Assembly: GCA_018716725.1 (NCBI GenBank)
Contig: DVJP01000020.1
Coordinates: 1 to 39,184, forward strand
DNA length: 39,184 nt
Source: Candidatus Merdivicinus excrementipullorum
GTDB lineage: Bacteria > Bacillota > Clostridia > Oscillospirales > Ruminococcaceae
Direction: 5' to 3'
Of the stretch, positions 14,796-22,532 are shown piece after piece. The notes under the pieces are model-generated. The model saw only the letters and a program-made list of their open reading frames with translations. It had not been told where the DNA came from and searched no databases. The translations under genes and the position numbers were made by a program. Position 1 is the first letter of the stretch. Each line of letters begins with the position of its first letter.

Positions 14796-14823
14796 TGTAG
14801 GGGCGGATGCCTACATCCGCCCG
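14796..14823 (+). repeat. Palindromic mini-repeat, copy C
   Basis: TGTAGGGGC...GCCCG with a perfect 9-bp stem GGGCGGATG/CATCCGCCC (14801-14809 and 14814-14822) and a CCTA loop. It lies 18 bp from copy B in the opposite orientation. Confidence 0.8.
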
Positions 14824-14869
14824 GGTTCCGGTTTATCATCTAAAATTTCTTTTCACATTAGTTACAGCC

Positions 14870-15058
14870 TCACAGGTTTTCTGTGGGGCTCATTTTTTTG
14901 TCTTTCCAGTATGAGCACGCTTTGTCATTTATATAACGTTTTTTTAGCCTGGGTTTTACACAATGGCCGTACAGCAAAGCATAATATTTTCCCCTTTCAG
15001 ATCGGACATAATGCCGCCGGAAATGGCTGCAATTGCCGCAGGTTTGTTCTTGACACAT
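14870..15058 (-). CDS. Small Cys-rich protein of unknown function
   Basis: The 62-residue protein reads MCQEQTCGNCSHFRRHYV and continues with YGHCVKPRLKKRYINDKACS then YWKDK. The cysteines in CGNC, GHC and KACSYW suggest a small zinc-binding or redox module; I recall similar short uncharacterised proteins in Clostridia but give no function. The start at 15058 is fixed by GGAGG (minus 15069-15065) seven bases upstream; an earlier in-frame ATG at 15082 overlaps the operator. It has a consensus promoter and is divergent from an XRE repressor gene. Confidence 0.78.
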   Translation of the reverse strand: MCQEQTCGNCSHFRRHYVRSERGKYYALLYGHCVKPRLKKRYINDKACSYWKDKKMSPTENL

Positions 15059-15075
15059 ACAAATACCTCCAATAA

Positions 15076-15089
15076 ACACCATACGGTGT
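15076..15089. promoter_or_regulatory. Operator 1 of the divergent switch
   Basis: ACACC-ATAC-GGTGT is a perfect inverted repeat around an N4 spacer. It lies just downstream of the predicted minus-strand transcription start (about 15093). It shares the core CACC-N4-GGTG with operator 2. Confidence 0.75.
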
Positions 15090-15099
15090 ATTTTTGATT

Positions 15100-15129
15100 A
15101 TTATATCACCAAATGGTGTACAATGTCAA
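15100..15129 (-). promoter_or_regulatory. Consensus promoter of the small Cys-rich gene
   Basis: On the minus strand, TTGACA (15129-15124), an 18-bp spacer and TATAAT (15105-15100) are both perfect hexamers. Operator 2 fills the spacer. The plus-strand promoter for the XRE gene appears to overlap it (TACAAT at 15119-15124, weak -35 TTGATT at 15094-15099). Confidence 0.85.
15107..15118. promoter_or_regulatory. Operator 2 of the divergent switch
   Basis: CACC-AAAT-GGTG lies inside the spacer of the minus-strand promoter and abuts the plus-strand -10 box. Its centre is exactly 30 bp (three helical turns) from the centre of operator 1. Confidence 0.75.
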
Positions 15130-15156
15130 TAAATACATGGAAACGGAGGGGACAGC

Positions 15157-15372
15157 ATGCCCTATCAGCGGATTCGGGACCTGCGGGAAGACGCGGATCT
15201 TACCCAGAAAGAAATCGCGGAAATTTTACAGATGCACAAAACCACCTACGTCAGATATGAATCTGGGGAAAGGGAAATCCCCCTGAAAATTGCCGTTGCC
15301 CTGGCCCAATATTATGGGGTGAGCCTGGATTATCTGGCGGGGTTAAGCGACCGGGCCAAGCCGCTTAAATGA
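15157..15372 (+). CDS. XRE-family repressor (small Cro/C1 HTH)
   Basis: The 71-residue protein is almost only an HTH domain: IRDLREDADLTQKEIAEILQ, then THKTTYVRYE-like recognition helix (HKTTYVRYESGEREIPLKIA) and the tail YYGVSLDYLAGLSDRAK. ATG 15157 has GGAGGG at 15145-15150. It is divergent from the Cys-rich gene and is the obvious candidate to bind the two CACC-N4-GGTG operators, repressing the strong minus-strand promoter and probably itself. It closely resembles the decayed XRE fragment at 3208-3405. Confidence 0.9.
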   Translation: MPYQRIRDLREDADLTQKEIAEILQMHKTTYVRYESGEREIPLKIAVALAQYYGVSLDYLAGLSDRAKPLK

Positions 15373-15376
15373 ACCC

Positions 15377-15406
15377 TTGACAGCCCGGCGGGGCAGGCGG
15401 TATAAT
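15377..15406 (+). promoter_or_regulatory. Promoter of rlmA
   Basis: TTGACA (15377-15382), an 18-bp spacer and TATAAT (15401-15406) are both consensus. They start 4 bp after the XRE stop codon, so rlmA has its own strong promoter. Confidence 0.88.
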
Positions 15407-15462
15407 CGGGATAGCAAGCCCTTCAAAGGGGCGGCATTTATGAAAAACGGAGGAAACGGAAC

Positions 15463-16290
15463 ATGACAGGATGGCTCTGCCCCTTGTGCGGCGGGATGCT
15501 GCGGCCAAACGGCAATTCCCTTTGCTGTGAAAACCGCCACACCTTCGACCGGGGGAAAAGCGGGTATGTGAACCTTTTGCTGGTCAACGAAAAGCGGTCC
15601 AAAATCCCCGGGGACAACAAGCTCATGGTCAATGCCCGGCGGGAATTTCTGGACAAGGGCTATTACGCCCCCTTGGCGGAGGAATTTTCCAAAGAGGCGG
15701 CGGAAGCCATGGCCGGGATACCGGAACCGGCGGTATTGGACGCCGGGTGCGGCGAAGGGTATTACACCGCTTATTTAAAGGCGGCTTTGGAAAAGGCAGG
15801 GGGCCTGCCCCAGATTTTCGCCGTGGATATTTCCAAATTCGCGGCGGACAAATGCGCCCGCCGGTGCAAAGGGGTGGAATGCGCCGCGGCCAGCGTGTTC
15901 CGGCTGCCCATGGCGGACGCCAGCTGCGATCTGGTCACCTGCCTGTTCGCCCCTTACGCCGGGGAGGAATATCAGCGGGTTTTAAAGCCCGGCGGCGTTT
16001 TTATCATGGTAATCCCCGGGGAAAACCACCTGTGGGAGCTGAAGGAAGCCATTTATGACCAGCCCTACCGCAACGAGGTCAAGGGCTATGAGCTGGAGGG
16101 CTTCGATTTTTTGAACAAAAGGGCGGTGGACCGGCGGATTTTGCTGGATAACCCGGCGGACATCCGGAGCCTGTTCCAGATGACGCCTTATTACTACAAA
16201 AGCGGGGTGGACACGGACGCCCGGCTGGAGGCGCTGGAACGGCTGGAAACCCAGGTTTCCTTTGAAATCCTCACTTATCGGAAAAAATAG
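15463..16290 (+). CDS. rlmA: 23S rRNA (guanine-N1)-methyltransferase, RlmA family
   Basis: RlmA enzymes methylate N1 of a guanine in 23S rRNA helix 35 (G745 or G748). The 275-residue protein has the N-terminal zinc finger with Cys6, Cys9, Cys22 and His26 (CPLCGG, CCENRH, followed by FDRGKSGYVNLL), the SAM motif VLDAGCGEGYYT (about 90-101), FAVDISKFA and the VLKPGG post-motif. Whether it is the RlmAI or RlmAII type cannot be decided here; RlmAII in other bacteria affects tylosin resistance. CGGAGG lies before ATG 15463. Confidence 0.92.
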   Translation: MTGWLCPLCGGMLRPNGNSLCCENRHTFDRGKSGYVNLLLVNEKRSKIPGDNKLMVNARREFLDKGYYAPLAEEFSKEAAEAMAGIPEPAVLDAGCGEGYYTAYLKAALEKAGGLPQIFAVDISKFAADKCARRCKGVECAAASVFRLPMADASCDLVTCLFAPYAGEEYQRVLKPGGVFIMVIPGENHLWELKEAIYDQPYRNEVKGYELEGFDFLNKRAVDRRILLDNPADIRSLFQMTPYYYKSGVDTDARLEALERLETQVSFEILTYRKK

Positions 16291-16317
16291 GCGGGATTTT
16301 TCATCGATACGGAAAAG

Positions 16318-16351
16318 ACGGCAGGAGGCCTTTTGGCTTCCCGCCGTTTTT
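16318..16351 (+). terminator. Intrinsic terminator after rlmA
   Basis: A 13-bp stem (16318-16330 with 16335-16347, one A-C mismatch and one G-U) with a TTTT loop is followed by a T run (16347-16351). Confidence 0.8.
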
Positions 16352-16432
16352 ATATGGACATTTTGGAATATTTTCCAGCAAACGCGCCAGACTATGGGGG
16401 TAGAGCCATCAATTTGCAAAGGAGGATGCGGG

Positions 16433-17566
16433 ATGGACCGAAACTGGATGCTGGAAAAGGGCGTCCTCTGCCGGACGGACGGGCAGCCCCTGACGGCGGA
16501 GGACGCCCTGCGGGCCGGGGAAGCCCTGGGCCGGATGAAGCCCGGCGGCGCTGTGGGGGCCGGAAGGGCGGATTCCCCGGCGGCAAAAGCCCTGTTGCTG
16601 GCTGCGGAAAGCGGCGTGCTGGAAAAGGGCGGGGCTTTGTGGGGCTTTGGCGGGTGCTTTGAAAGCCAGTTTTCCTACTGCTGCGGCCGTTCCGGGGCGG
16701 ATTTCGGGATTTTTGCGGATTTTTCCGGGGAGCTGCGGCTGGTTTCCGCAGGGGGGATGCCCCTTTCCTGTGAGGAAGAAAAGCGTTTTTTGCAGAATAT
16801 GGAGGAACCGGGCCGGAAAGGGCGCCGGGGCGGATGGGGGAACCAGGTGTCCATGGGCAGCCTGCGGGAGCTTTACCCCATTGAACTCATTAAGGCCGCC
16901 GAAACCAGCCTTGCCGGGCTGCGGGCCTGCGTTAAATGCCCCAACCCCGTGATCCGGGGCTTAATGGAGGACGCCATGGAGAAATTGGGCTGCCGCCTGA
17001 CGGAGGGGGGCCTTACCCTCCAGATTTCCGGGGACGGCCGGGATGTTTCCGTTTATGACCGGGTGCAGGATTATATTTTCACCGACCGGGTCCTGTTCTT
17101 AGTCTGCCTGGACTTATTTCAGCGGGGGCAGGACGCGGCTGTGCCTTCCTCCGCTCCCCTGGCTTTGGAGGGGGCCGCCGCGCTGTATGGGCGGAAGGTG
17201 TTCCGCTACGAGGACGGGTTCCCGAGTAGGACAAACCAGAAGGCCAGGGCGCTGGGTTCCCGCCAGCTTTTTTTGCGGGACGGCCCTATGCTGGGGCTGC
17301 GGCTTTTGTCCATCCTGCGGCGCAGCGGCGGCTCCCTTTCCCAGCTGGAACAGCGGCTGCCCCGTTACGGCCGGGTTTCCCGGATGGTCCCGTCCCCGGT
17401 GACGGAGGCGGCGGTGCTGGCCTTCCCCTTGGGGGAACTGCGGGTGCGGCCCGCCAAAAACGGGAAGTTCGCCTTCCTTTCCGCGGAGGCGGGGGACATG
17501 GAAACGGCGGAGGAGCTTTGCCGTATGGGGGAGGAAAAGCTGGCCGGGGGCCGGGGCCTCTCTTGA
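16433..17566 (+). CDS. Phosphohexomutase-like protein lacking catalytic motifs (putative pseudoenzyme)
   Basis: The 377-residue protein follows the layout of phosphoglucomutase/phosphomannomutase: GAGRADSPAAKALLLAAESG corresponds to the GRDTRxSS...GL region, GGMPLSCEEEKRFLQNM to the end of domain I, TDRVLFLVCLDLFQRG and APLALEGAAALYGRKVFRYE to domain III, and DGPMLGLRLLSILRRSGGSL to the sugar-binding region. The catalytic TASHNP loop is replaced by FADFSG and the metal-binding DGDxDR loop by DGRDVSVYDR, so phosphoryl transfer is unlikely. It is also shorter than the usual 450 residues. ATG 16433 has AAAGGAGG at 16418-16424. Its role may be regulatory; function unknown. Confidence 0.7.
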   Translation: MDRNWMLEKGVLCRTDGQPLTAEDALRAGEALGRMKPGGAVGAGRADSPAAKALLLAAESGVLEKGGALWGFGGCFESQFSYCCGRSGADFGIFADFSGELRLVSAGGMPLSCEEEKRFLQNMEEPGRKGRRGGWGNQVSMGSLRELYPIELIKAAETSLAGLRACVKCPNPVIRGLMEDAMEKLGCRLTEGGLTLQISGDGRDVSVYDRVQDYIFTDRVLFLVCLDLFQRGQDAAVPSSAPLALEGAAALYGRKVFRYEDGFPSRTNQKARALGSRQLFLRDGPMLGLRLLSILRRSGGSLSQLEQRLPRYGRVSRMVPSPVTEAAVLAFPLGELRVRPAKNGKFAFLSAEAGDMETAEELCRMGEEKLAGGRGLS

Positions 17567-17591
17567 CAGGCCTGGGAAAAATTGTTATACT
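17563..17591 (+). promoter_or_regulatory. Promoter of rnjA
   Basis: TTGACA (17563-17568, overlapping the previous stop codon), a 17-bp spacer and TATACT (17586-17591) predict a start near 17598, more than 300 nt before the coding region. Confidence 0.85.
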
Positions 17592-17597
17592 GAAAAT

Positions 17598-17912
17598 AAC
17601 TATTTGTTCGGATTTCCACTGGTTAACATGAAAACAGTTTGTACGGATGCTTTGCAAATAGGACTGCCCGGATGATGAGGGCGGTTTCCGGCGCGGGGCG
17701 GCGGGTTCGGAAATTTATCCCGCCTCCGCCGGAGGGAAGAACGGATTTTTATTTTACATAGCGGGAGCATCAGCTGGCCAAAGGTGAAACCATCGCTCCG
17801 GTTTCTCGGAAAACCTCTGGCTTTGATGTTGTGCGAACAGGGTAAAGAAGGGCCTTTCTGCGCCCTTTTCCAGCTGTGCCTTCCTGCTCATTTGACGAAA
17901 GGAAAGAACTGC
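17598..17912 (+). ncRNA. Long structured 5' leader of rnjA (candidate cis-regulatory RNA)
   Basis: This 315-nt leader holds no convincing gene. A GC-rich hairpin lies at about 17687-17733. A second domain is closed by CAGCTGG (17771-17777) with CCAGCTG (17870-17876). Inside it are a two-part hairpin (17778-17785 with 17813-17820, one mismatch; GAAACC 17786-17791 with GGTTTC 17800-17805), a small TGTT/AACA hairpin (17827-17839) and AAGGGC/GCCCTT (about 17847-17866). I recognise no known riboswitch consensus. Autoregulation by RNase J processing is an inference. Confidence 0.45.
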
Positions 17913-19949
17913 ATGAACGACAACAATCAAAACAACTCTGAAATGAAGATCATTGACGCCATCCTCTCCGATACGGCAAAGCCGGCTTCGGGCCGCACCC
18001 GCACCGGTTCCCGCCGGGGCCGGGGCCGCGCCCTGCGCCCCAACCCGCCCTCTGTTTCCGAAAATCAGGCGGAGGTCCAGGGGGAAGCGAAGGCTGCGGC
18101 TGCGGAATCTGCGGAACAGCAGCCCGCCAAAGCTCCGGCCAGACGCCAGACTGCCCGCCGGGCCAAACCCCGGACGGCAGCCGCTGAAACCGCCGCCGTT
18201 TCCAGCGAAACCGCCGCAAAACCCGTCCGGAACGCCAAGAACGCGTCTCAGAAAGGGCGCCGGGGCGGAAAAACCGCCAAAAAGCTCCCCACTGTCCGGA
18301 TTATCCCCTTGGGCGGCTTAAACGAGATCGGCAAAAACATCACCGCTTATGAATGCGGCAACGATATCCTCATTGTGGACTGCGGCATGGGCTTTCCCGA
18401 CGCGGATATGCTGGGGGTGGATATTGTCATCCCGGATTTTTCGTGGCTGGAAAAGAATGTGGAGCGCATCCGGGGCATGGTTATCACCCACGGCCACGAG
18501 GACCACATCGGCTCCATCCCCTATTTCTTAAAACGCCTGGGGACGGATATCCCCATTTACAGCGCCGCCTTGACTATCGGCCTCATTGAGGGGAAACTCA
18601 AAGAGCACGGCCTTTTGAGCAAGGCGAAGCTCAACGTGGTCAAATCCCGGGATGTGGTGAAGCTGGGCTGCATGTCCGTGGAATTTATCCATGTAAACCA
18701 CTCCATTCCCGACGCCATGGCGGTGGCCATCACTACCCCGGCGGGTCTCATTATCCAGACCGGCGACTTTAAGGTAGACTACACCCCTATTGAGGGCGGC
18801 CCCATTGACATCGCCCGGTTCGCGGAGCTGGGCCAGCAGGGGGTTCTCTGCCTTCTGGCCGACTCCACCAATGCGGAACGGGCCGGGTTCTCCGAAAGCG
18901 AACGCCAGGTGGGCTTTGCCTTTGAAAACCTCTTTGCCCAGGCGGGGGACCGGCGGATTATCATCGCCACCTTCTCCTCCAACATCCACCGGATCCAGCA
19001 GATTATCAACATGGCGGCCCGCACCGGCCGCAAGGTGGCCGTATCCGGCCGGAGCATGGTCAACGTGGTGGCAAAGGCCATTGAGCTGGGCTATTTAAAC
19101 GCCCCCAAGGACATCCTCATTGACATTGACAACATCGGCCGCTACCCCTCAAACCGCCTGGTCATCTGCACCACCGGAAGCCAGGGGGAGCCTTTGTCCG
19201 CCCTGTCCCGCATGGCCGCCGGGGAGCACCGGAAGGTCAGCGTCACGGCCAACGACTATATCATCATTTCCGCAACCCCCATTCCCGGCAATGAAAAGCA
19301 CGTGACCCGGGTCATCAACGACCTGTTAAAGCTGGGGGCGGAAGTCATTTACAAATCCATGTACGAGGTCCATGTTTCCGGCCACGCCTGCCAGGGAGAC
19401 TTAAAAATGATGCTCTCCGTCACCAAACCCAAGTTTTTTATCCCGGTCCACGGCGAATACAAGCACCTGCGTGCCCATTCCCAGATTGCCCGGGATATGG
19501 GCGTCGCGCCGGACCACATCCTCATTGCCGACATCGGCCAGGTCATCGAGCTGGACGCTGAAAATATGCGCCAGGCCGGCACCGTGGAGGCCGGACGGGT
19601 CTTTGTGGACGGCTACGGCGTAGGGGACGTTGGCTCCATTGTCCTCAGAGACCGGCAGCACCTGGCCCAGGACGGCCTGATTATCGTGGTGGTCACCATC
19701 GAAAGCGAATCCGGGGCGGTTGTGGCCGGGCCGGACATTGTTTCCAGAGGGTTTGTCTACGTCCGGGAGTCCGAAGCTTTGATGGAGGAGGCCCGCCTTT
19801 TGGTCAAACGGGTGCTGGACGACTGCCAGGACAAACACATCCGGGAGTGGAGCGCCTTGAAAATCAGCATCAAGGACCAGCTTTCCTCCTTTATCTACAA
19901 GAAAACCAAGCGCGGCCCCATGATCCTGCCCATTATCATGGAGATTTAA
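17913..19949 (+). CDS. rnjA: Ribonuclease J with basic N-terminal extension
   Basis: RNase J is the 5'-3' exo- and endonuclease central to Firmicute mRNA decay and rRNA processing. The metallo-beta-lactamase core begins near residue 128 (VRIIPLGGLNEIGKN) and carries the zinc motif THGHEDHIG (His193, His195, Asp197, His198), then GDFKVDYTP and STNAERAG, the beta-CASP domain and the C-terminal region. The total is 678 residues against about 555 for B. subtilis RNase J1; the difference is a ~125-residue Arg/Ala/Lys-rich, low-complexity N terminus (for example GRTRTGSRRGRGRALRPN). ATG 17913 follows GAAAGGAAAG; upstream in-frame codons lie in the structured leader. Confidence 0.95.
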   Translation: MNDNNQNNSEMKIIDAILSDTAKPASGRTRTGSRRGRGRALRPNPPSVSENQAEVQGEAKAAAAESAEQQPAKAPARRQTARRAKPRTAAAETAAVSSETAAKPVRNAKNASQKGRRGGKTAKKLPTVRIIPLGGLNEIGKNITAYECGNDILIVDCGMGFPDADMLGVDIVIPDFSWLEKNVERIRGMVITHGHEDHIGSIPYFLKRLGTDIPIYSAALTIGLIEGKLKEHGLLSKAKLNVVKSRDVVKLGCMSVEFIHVNHSIPDAMAVAITTPAGLIIQTGDFKVDYTPIEGGPIDIARFAELGQQGVLCLLADSTNAERAGFSESERQVGFAFENLFAQAGDRRIIIATFSSNIHRIQQIINMAARTGRKVAVSGRSMVNVVAKAIELGYLNAPKDILIDIDNIGRYPSNRLVICTTGSQGEPLSALSRMAAGEHRKVSVTANDYIIISATPIPGNEKHVTRVINDLLKLGAEVIYKSMYEVHVSGHACQGDLKMMLSVTKPKFFIPVHGEYKHLRAHSQIARDMGVAPDHILIADIGQVIELDAENMRQAGTVEAGRVFVDGYGVGDVGSIVLRDRQHLAQDGLIIVVVTIESESGAVVAGPDIVSRGFVYVRESEALMEEARLLVKRVLDDCQDKHIREWSALKISIKDQLSSFIYKKTKRGPMILPIIMEI

Positions 19950-19980
19950 CTGAATCTTTCCAAATACCCCGCCAACCCTC

Positions 19981-20009
19981 TTGCATTGGCGGGGTAAATG
20001 TCATATAAT
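19981..20009 (+). promoter_or_regulatory. Promoter of gdpP, with an 11-bp hairpin over its -35 region
   Basis: TTGCAT (19981-19986), a 17-bp spacer and TATAAT (20004-20009). A perfect 11-bp inverted repeat (19965-19975 with 19986-19996) overlaps the -35 box. It has no T run on the plus strand, so it is a poor terminator for rnjA and might instead be an operator or a processing site. Confidence 0.65.
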
Positions 20010-20073
20010 AGAAAGATGGACAGGCATGGCCTTTTTTGCCGCCTGCTTAAATATGGAGAAAGGTTCGGGTGCC

Positions 20074-22047
20074 ATGAAGAACAAACGAATCGACAGCCTG
20101 AAAATCTGCCTGATTTTGCTTTCCGCCTTCAGCCTGATATTGGCGGGGGTTTCCTGGTTTATCCATCCGGTGGTGTGTTATATCGCCTTTCCGGCTGCCG
20201 GGGCGGCGGCTGGGTTTGCCATTTGGCAGATCCTGCATATTCAAAGCCGGCTCCAGACCCTTCTGGAACGGGCCGCCAGCCAGCTGACCACCAGCCAGCG
20301 GCGCTTTTTGCAGGAATTCCCTCTGCCCATCCTGATTGTCACCGGCGACCGGGAAATTATCTGGTACTCGGATAAGTTCCGGGAGAACGTGTCCGGGCAG
20401 GAGCTTTTCGGTTTTAATTTGAACCGGCTGACCCAGGAAAAATTGGGCGACCTCTGCGGGCCGGAGGGCCGGGAAATCTGCTGCGGGGGCAAGTGGTTCC
20501 GGGTTTACGGCACCCGGAAAACGGAAAACGCCGTGGAGCTTTGCACCCTTTACTTTGTCAGCATCGACAAGCTCCACAAGGAAGCGGAGCTGTACGCCCA
20601 GACCCGCCCGTCGGTGATGCTCATTATGCTGGACAACTACGGGGAGGTCATGCAGCACGCCAAGGAAAGCGAGAAATCCCGGATCTTAGGGGCCATCGAC
20701 TCCACTCTGGAGGACTTTATCAGCTCCATGACCACCAGTTTTATCAAGCGGTACGACGGGGACAAGTTCCTCATTGTCACGGAAGAACGGCACCTGGAAA
20801 AAATCGTGGAGGGCCGGTTCAAAATCTTAGACGACATCCGCAAAATCCAGACCGACGGCAACGTGCCGGTAACCCTTTCCATCGGCGTGGGCCGGGGGGA
20901 GCCAACCTTGGCCCAGAGCGAGGCTTCGGCCCGCCAGGCTTTGGATATGGCCCTGGGCCGGGGCGGCGACCAGGCGGCTATCAAAAACCAGTCCATGTAT
21001 GAGTTTTATGGCGGCGTTTCCAAGGGCGTGGAAAAGCGCACCAAGGTGAAAACCCGCATTGTGGCCAACGCTTTGTCGGAGCTTATCCAGAACGCCGACC
21101 GGGTGCTGGTTATGGGCCACAAGTTCGGGGACTTAGACTGCGTGGGCGCGGCGGTTGGCCTTGCTTATGCCATCCGCACCATCGGCAAGCAGGCGGACGT
21201 GGTCATCGACCGGGACAAGACCTTGGCCAAGATTTTGGTGGACATGGTCACCGGGGAAGGCTGCGGCAACCTGTTTACAGACCCCACCGAGGCCCTTTAT
21301 TCCATTACCGAGGACACCCTCCTGATTGTCTGCGACACCCATACGGTGAACCTGGTGGAATCCGCCGAGGTTTACAGCCGGTGCAAGACGGTAGTGGTTA
21401 TCGACCACCACCGGAAAATGGTCAACCATATTGACAACGCGGTGATTTTCTATCACGAGCCTTACGCCTCCTCCGCTTCGGAGATGGTGACGGAGCTGAT
21501 CCAATACATGGGGGACAACTGCCGCATCAACACGGTGGTGGCCCAGGCCCTGTTGTCGGGCATTATGCTGGACACCAGGAATTTCGTCCTCCGCACCGGC
21601 GTCCGCACCTTTGAGGCGGCGGCGTATCTCCGGCGCATCGGGGCGGACACCATCACCGTCCGCAAGCTCTTTTCCAGCACCATGGATTCCTACCAGCGCC
21701 GGAGCCGCATTGTGTCCGCGGCCCAGATTTACAAAAAATGCGCTGTGGCGGAAAGCGACTTCTACTCCGACGACATGCGCATCGTGGCGCCCCAGGCGGC
21801 GGACGAGCTGCTGGGCATCGATGGGGTGGACGGCTCCTTTGTCCTGTATGAAAAGGACGGGACCATCAGTATTTCCGCCCGTTCCATGGGGGCCATCAAC
21901 GTCCAGATTATTATGGAGAGCCTGGGCGGCGGCGGCCACCAGACCATGGCGGCCACCCAGATCCGGGGCGTGGAGATGGAAAAGGTCAAACAGCAGCTTT
22001 TGGAAGCTATTGACAAATATTACGAAACCCACCCGCAATCATCATAA
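20074..22047 (+). CDS. gdpP: Cyclic-di-AMP phosphodiesterase GdpP
   Basis: GdpP hydrolyses c-di-AMP, which controls potassium, osmotic and cell-wall homeostasis. The 657-residue protein has two N-terminal membrane helices (about 10-30 and 33-55), a PAS-like region, a degenerate GGDEF domain (RYDGDKFLIV instead of GGDEF, so no cyclase activity is expected) and a DHH-DHHA1 phosphodiesterase with Asp353 and Asp355 in GHKFGDLDC, CDTHTVN, DHH at 444-446 and GGGGHQTMAATQ at the end. The start at 20074 follows GAGAAAGG; upstream in-frame codons are not family-like. The order gdpP-rplI-dnaB is typical of Firmicutes. Confidence 0.95.
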   Translation: MKNKRIDSLKICLILLSAFSLILAGVSWFIHPVVCYIAFPAAGAAAGFAIWQILHIQSRLQTLLERAASQLTTSQRRFLQEFPLPILIVTGDREIIWYSDKFRENVSGQELFGFNLNRLTQEKLGDLCGPEGREICCGGKWFRVYGTRKTENAVELCTLYFVSIDKLHKEAELYAQTRPSVMLIMLDNYGEVMQHAKESEKSRILGAIDSTLEDFISSMTTSFIKRYDGDKFLIVTEERHLEKIVEGRFKILDDIRKIQTDGNVPVTLSIGVGRGEPTLAQSEASARQALDMALGRGGDQAAIKNQSMYEFYGGVSKGVEKRTKVKTRIVANALSELIQNADRVLVMGHKFGDLDCVGAAVGLAYAIRTIGKQADVVIDRDKTLAKILVDMVTGEGCGNLFTDPTEALYSITEDTLLIVCDTHTVNLVESAEVYSRCKTVVVIDHHRKMVNHIDNAVIFYHEPYASSASEMVTELIQYMGDNCRINTVVAQALLSGIMLDTRNFVLRTGVRTFEAAAYLRRIGADTITVRKLFSSTMDSYQRRSRIVSAAQIYKKCAVAESDFYSDDMRIVAPQAADELLGIDGVDGSFVLYEKDGTISISARSMGAINVQIIMESLGGGGHQTMAATQIRGVEMEKVKQQLLEAIDKYYETHPQSS

Positions 22048-22073
22048 AGCGGAAGTGAGAAAGGAAGATTCAC

Positions 22074-22520
22074 ATGAAAGTAATCCTGACCGAGGATGTA
22101 AAGGGAAGCGGCAAAAAAGGCGACCTGGTGGAGGTTGCGGACAGCTACGCCCGCAACTGCCTGTTAAAGAAGGGGCTGGCCATTGAAGCCACCGCCACCG
22201 CCATTAACAATAAAAAGACCCAGGATGCGGCAAAAGCCCATCACGCCCAGGTGGAGCTGGACGCGGCCATTGCCAACAAGGAGCGCTTAAACGGCAAGAG
22301 CGTCACCGTCACCGCCAAGGCCGGCAACGGCGGCAAACTCTTCGGCGCCGTCACCTCCAAGGAAATCGCCGCCGCTTTGAAGGCGGAGTACAAGCTGGAT
22401 GTGGACAAAAAGAAAATTGCCATCAATGGGGAAATCAAGGCCTTCGGGACCTTTTCCTTTGACTTAAAGCTCCACAACGGCGTTGTGGCCGCCATGAAAG
22501 TGGTCGTCAAAGAAGCATAA
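22074..22520 (+). CDS. rplI: 50S ribosomal protein L9
   Basis: L9 binds 23S rRNA domain V and extends from the ribosome through a long helix. The 148-residue protein starts [20 protein letters not shown] and continues with [19 protein letters not shown], the conserved N-terminal fold; a middle helix (about 40-75) and C-terminal domain with [13 protein letters not shown] and [13 protein letters not shown] follow. It is 26 bp after gdpP with GAAAGGAAG before ATG. Confidence 0.96.
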   Translation: MKVILTEDVKGSGKKGDLVEVADSYARNCLLKKGLAIEATATAINNKKTQDAAKAHHAQVELDAAIANKERLNGKSVTVTAKAGNGGKLFGAVTSKEIAAALKAEYKLDVDKKKIAINGEIKAFGTFSFDLKLHNGVVAAMKVVVKEA

Positions 22521-22532
22521 TTCTGCATAACA

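Noticed and set aside
14753-14823. Short repeats as a CRISPR array
   Set aside because: There are only two adjacent units in opposite orientation with different inner sequence, and no cas genes.
17630-17677. Short upstream frame ATGAAAACAGTTTG... ending at TGA in the rnjA leader
   Set aside because: It has no ribosome site and no notable composition.
17771-17876. Cloverleaf-like fold with a 7-bp closing stem, as in a tRNA
   Set aside because: At 106 nt it is too long, has no TTCGA T-loop, no normal D-arm or 5-bp anticodon stem, and no CCA-ready end. I treat it as part of the rnjA leader.
19965-19996. 11-bp hairpin after rnjA as a terminator
   Set aside because: No T run follows on the plus strand and the hairpin overlaps the gdpP -35 box, so an operator or processing role is more likely.
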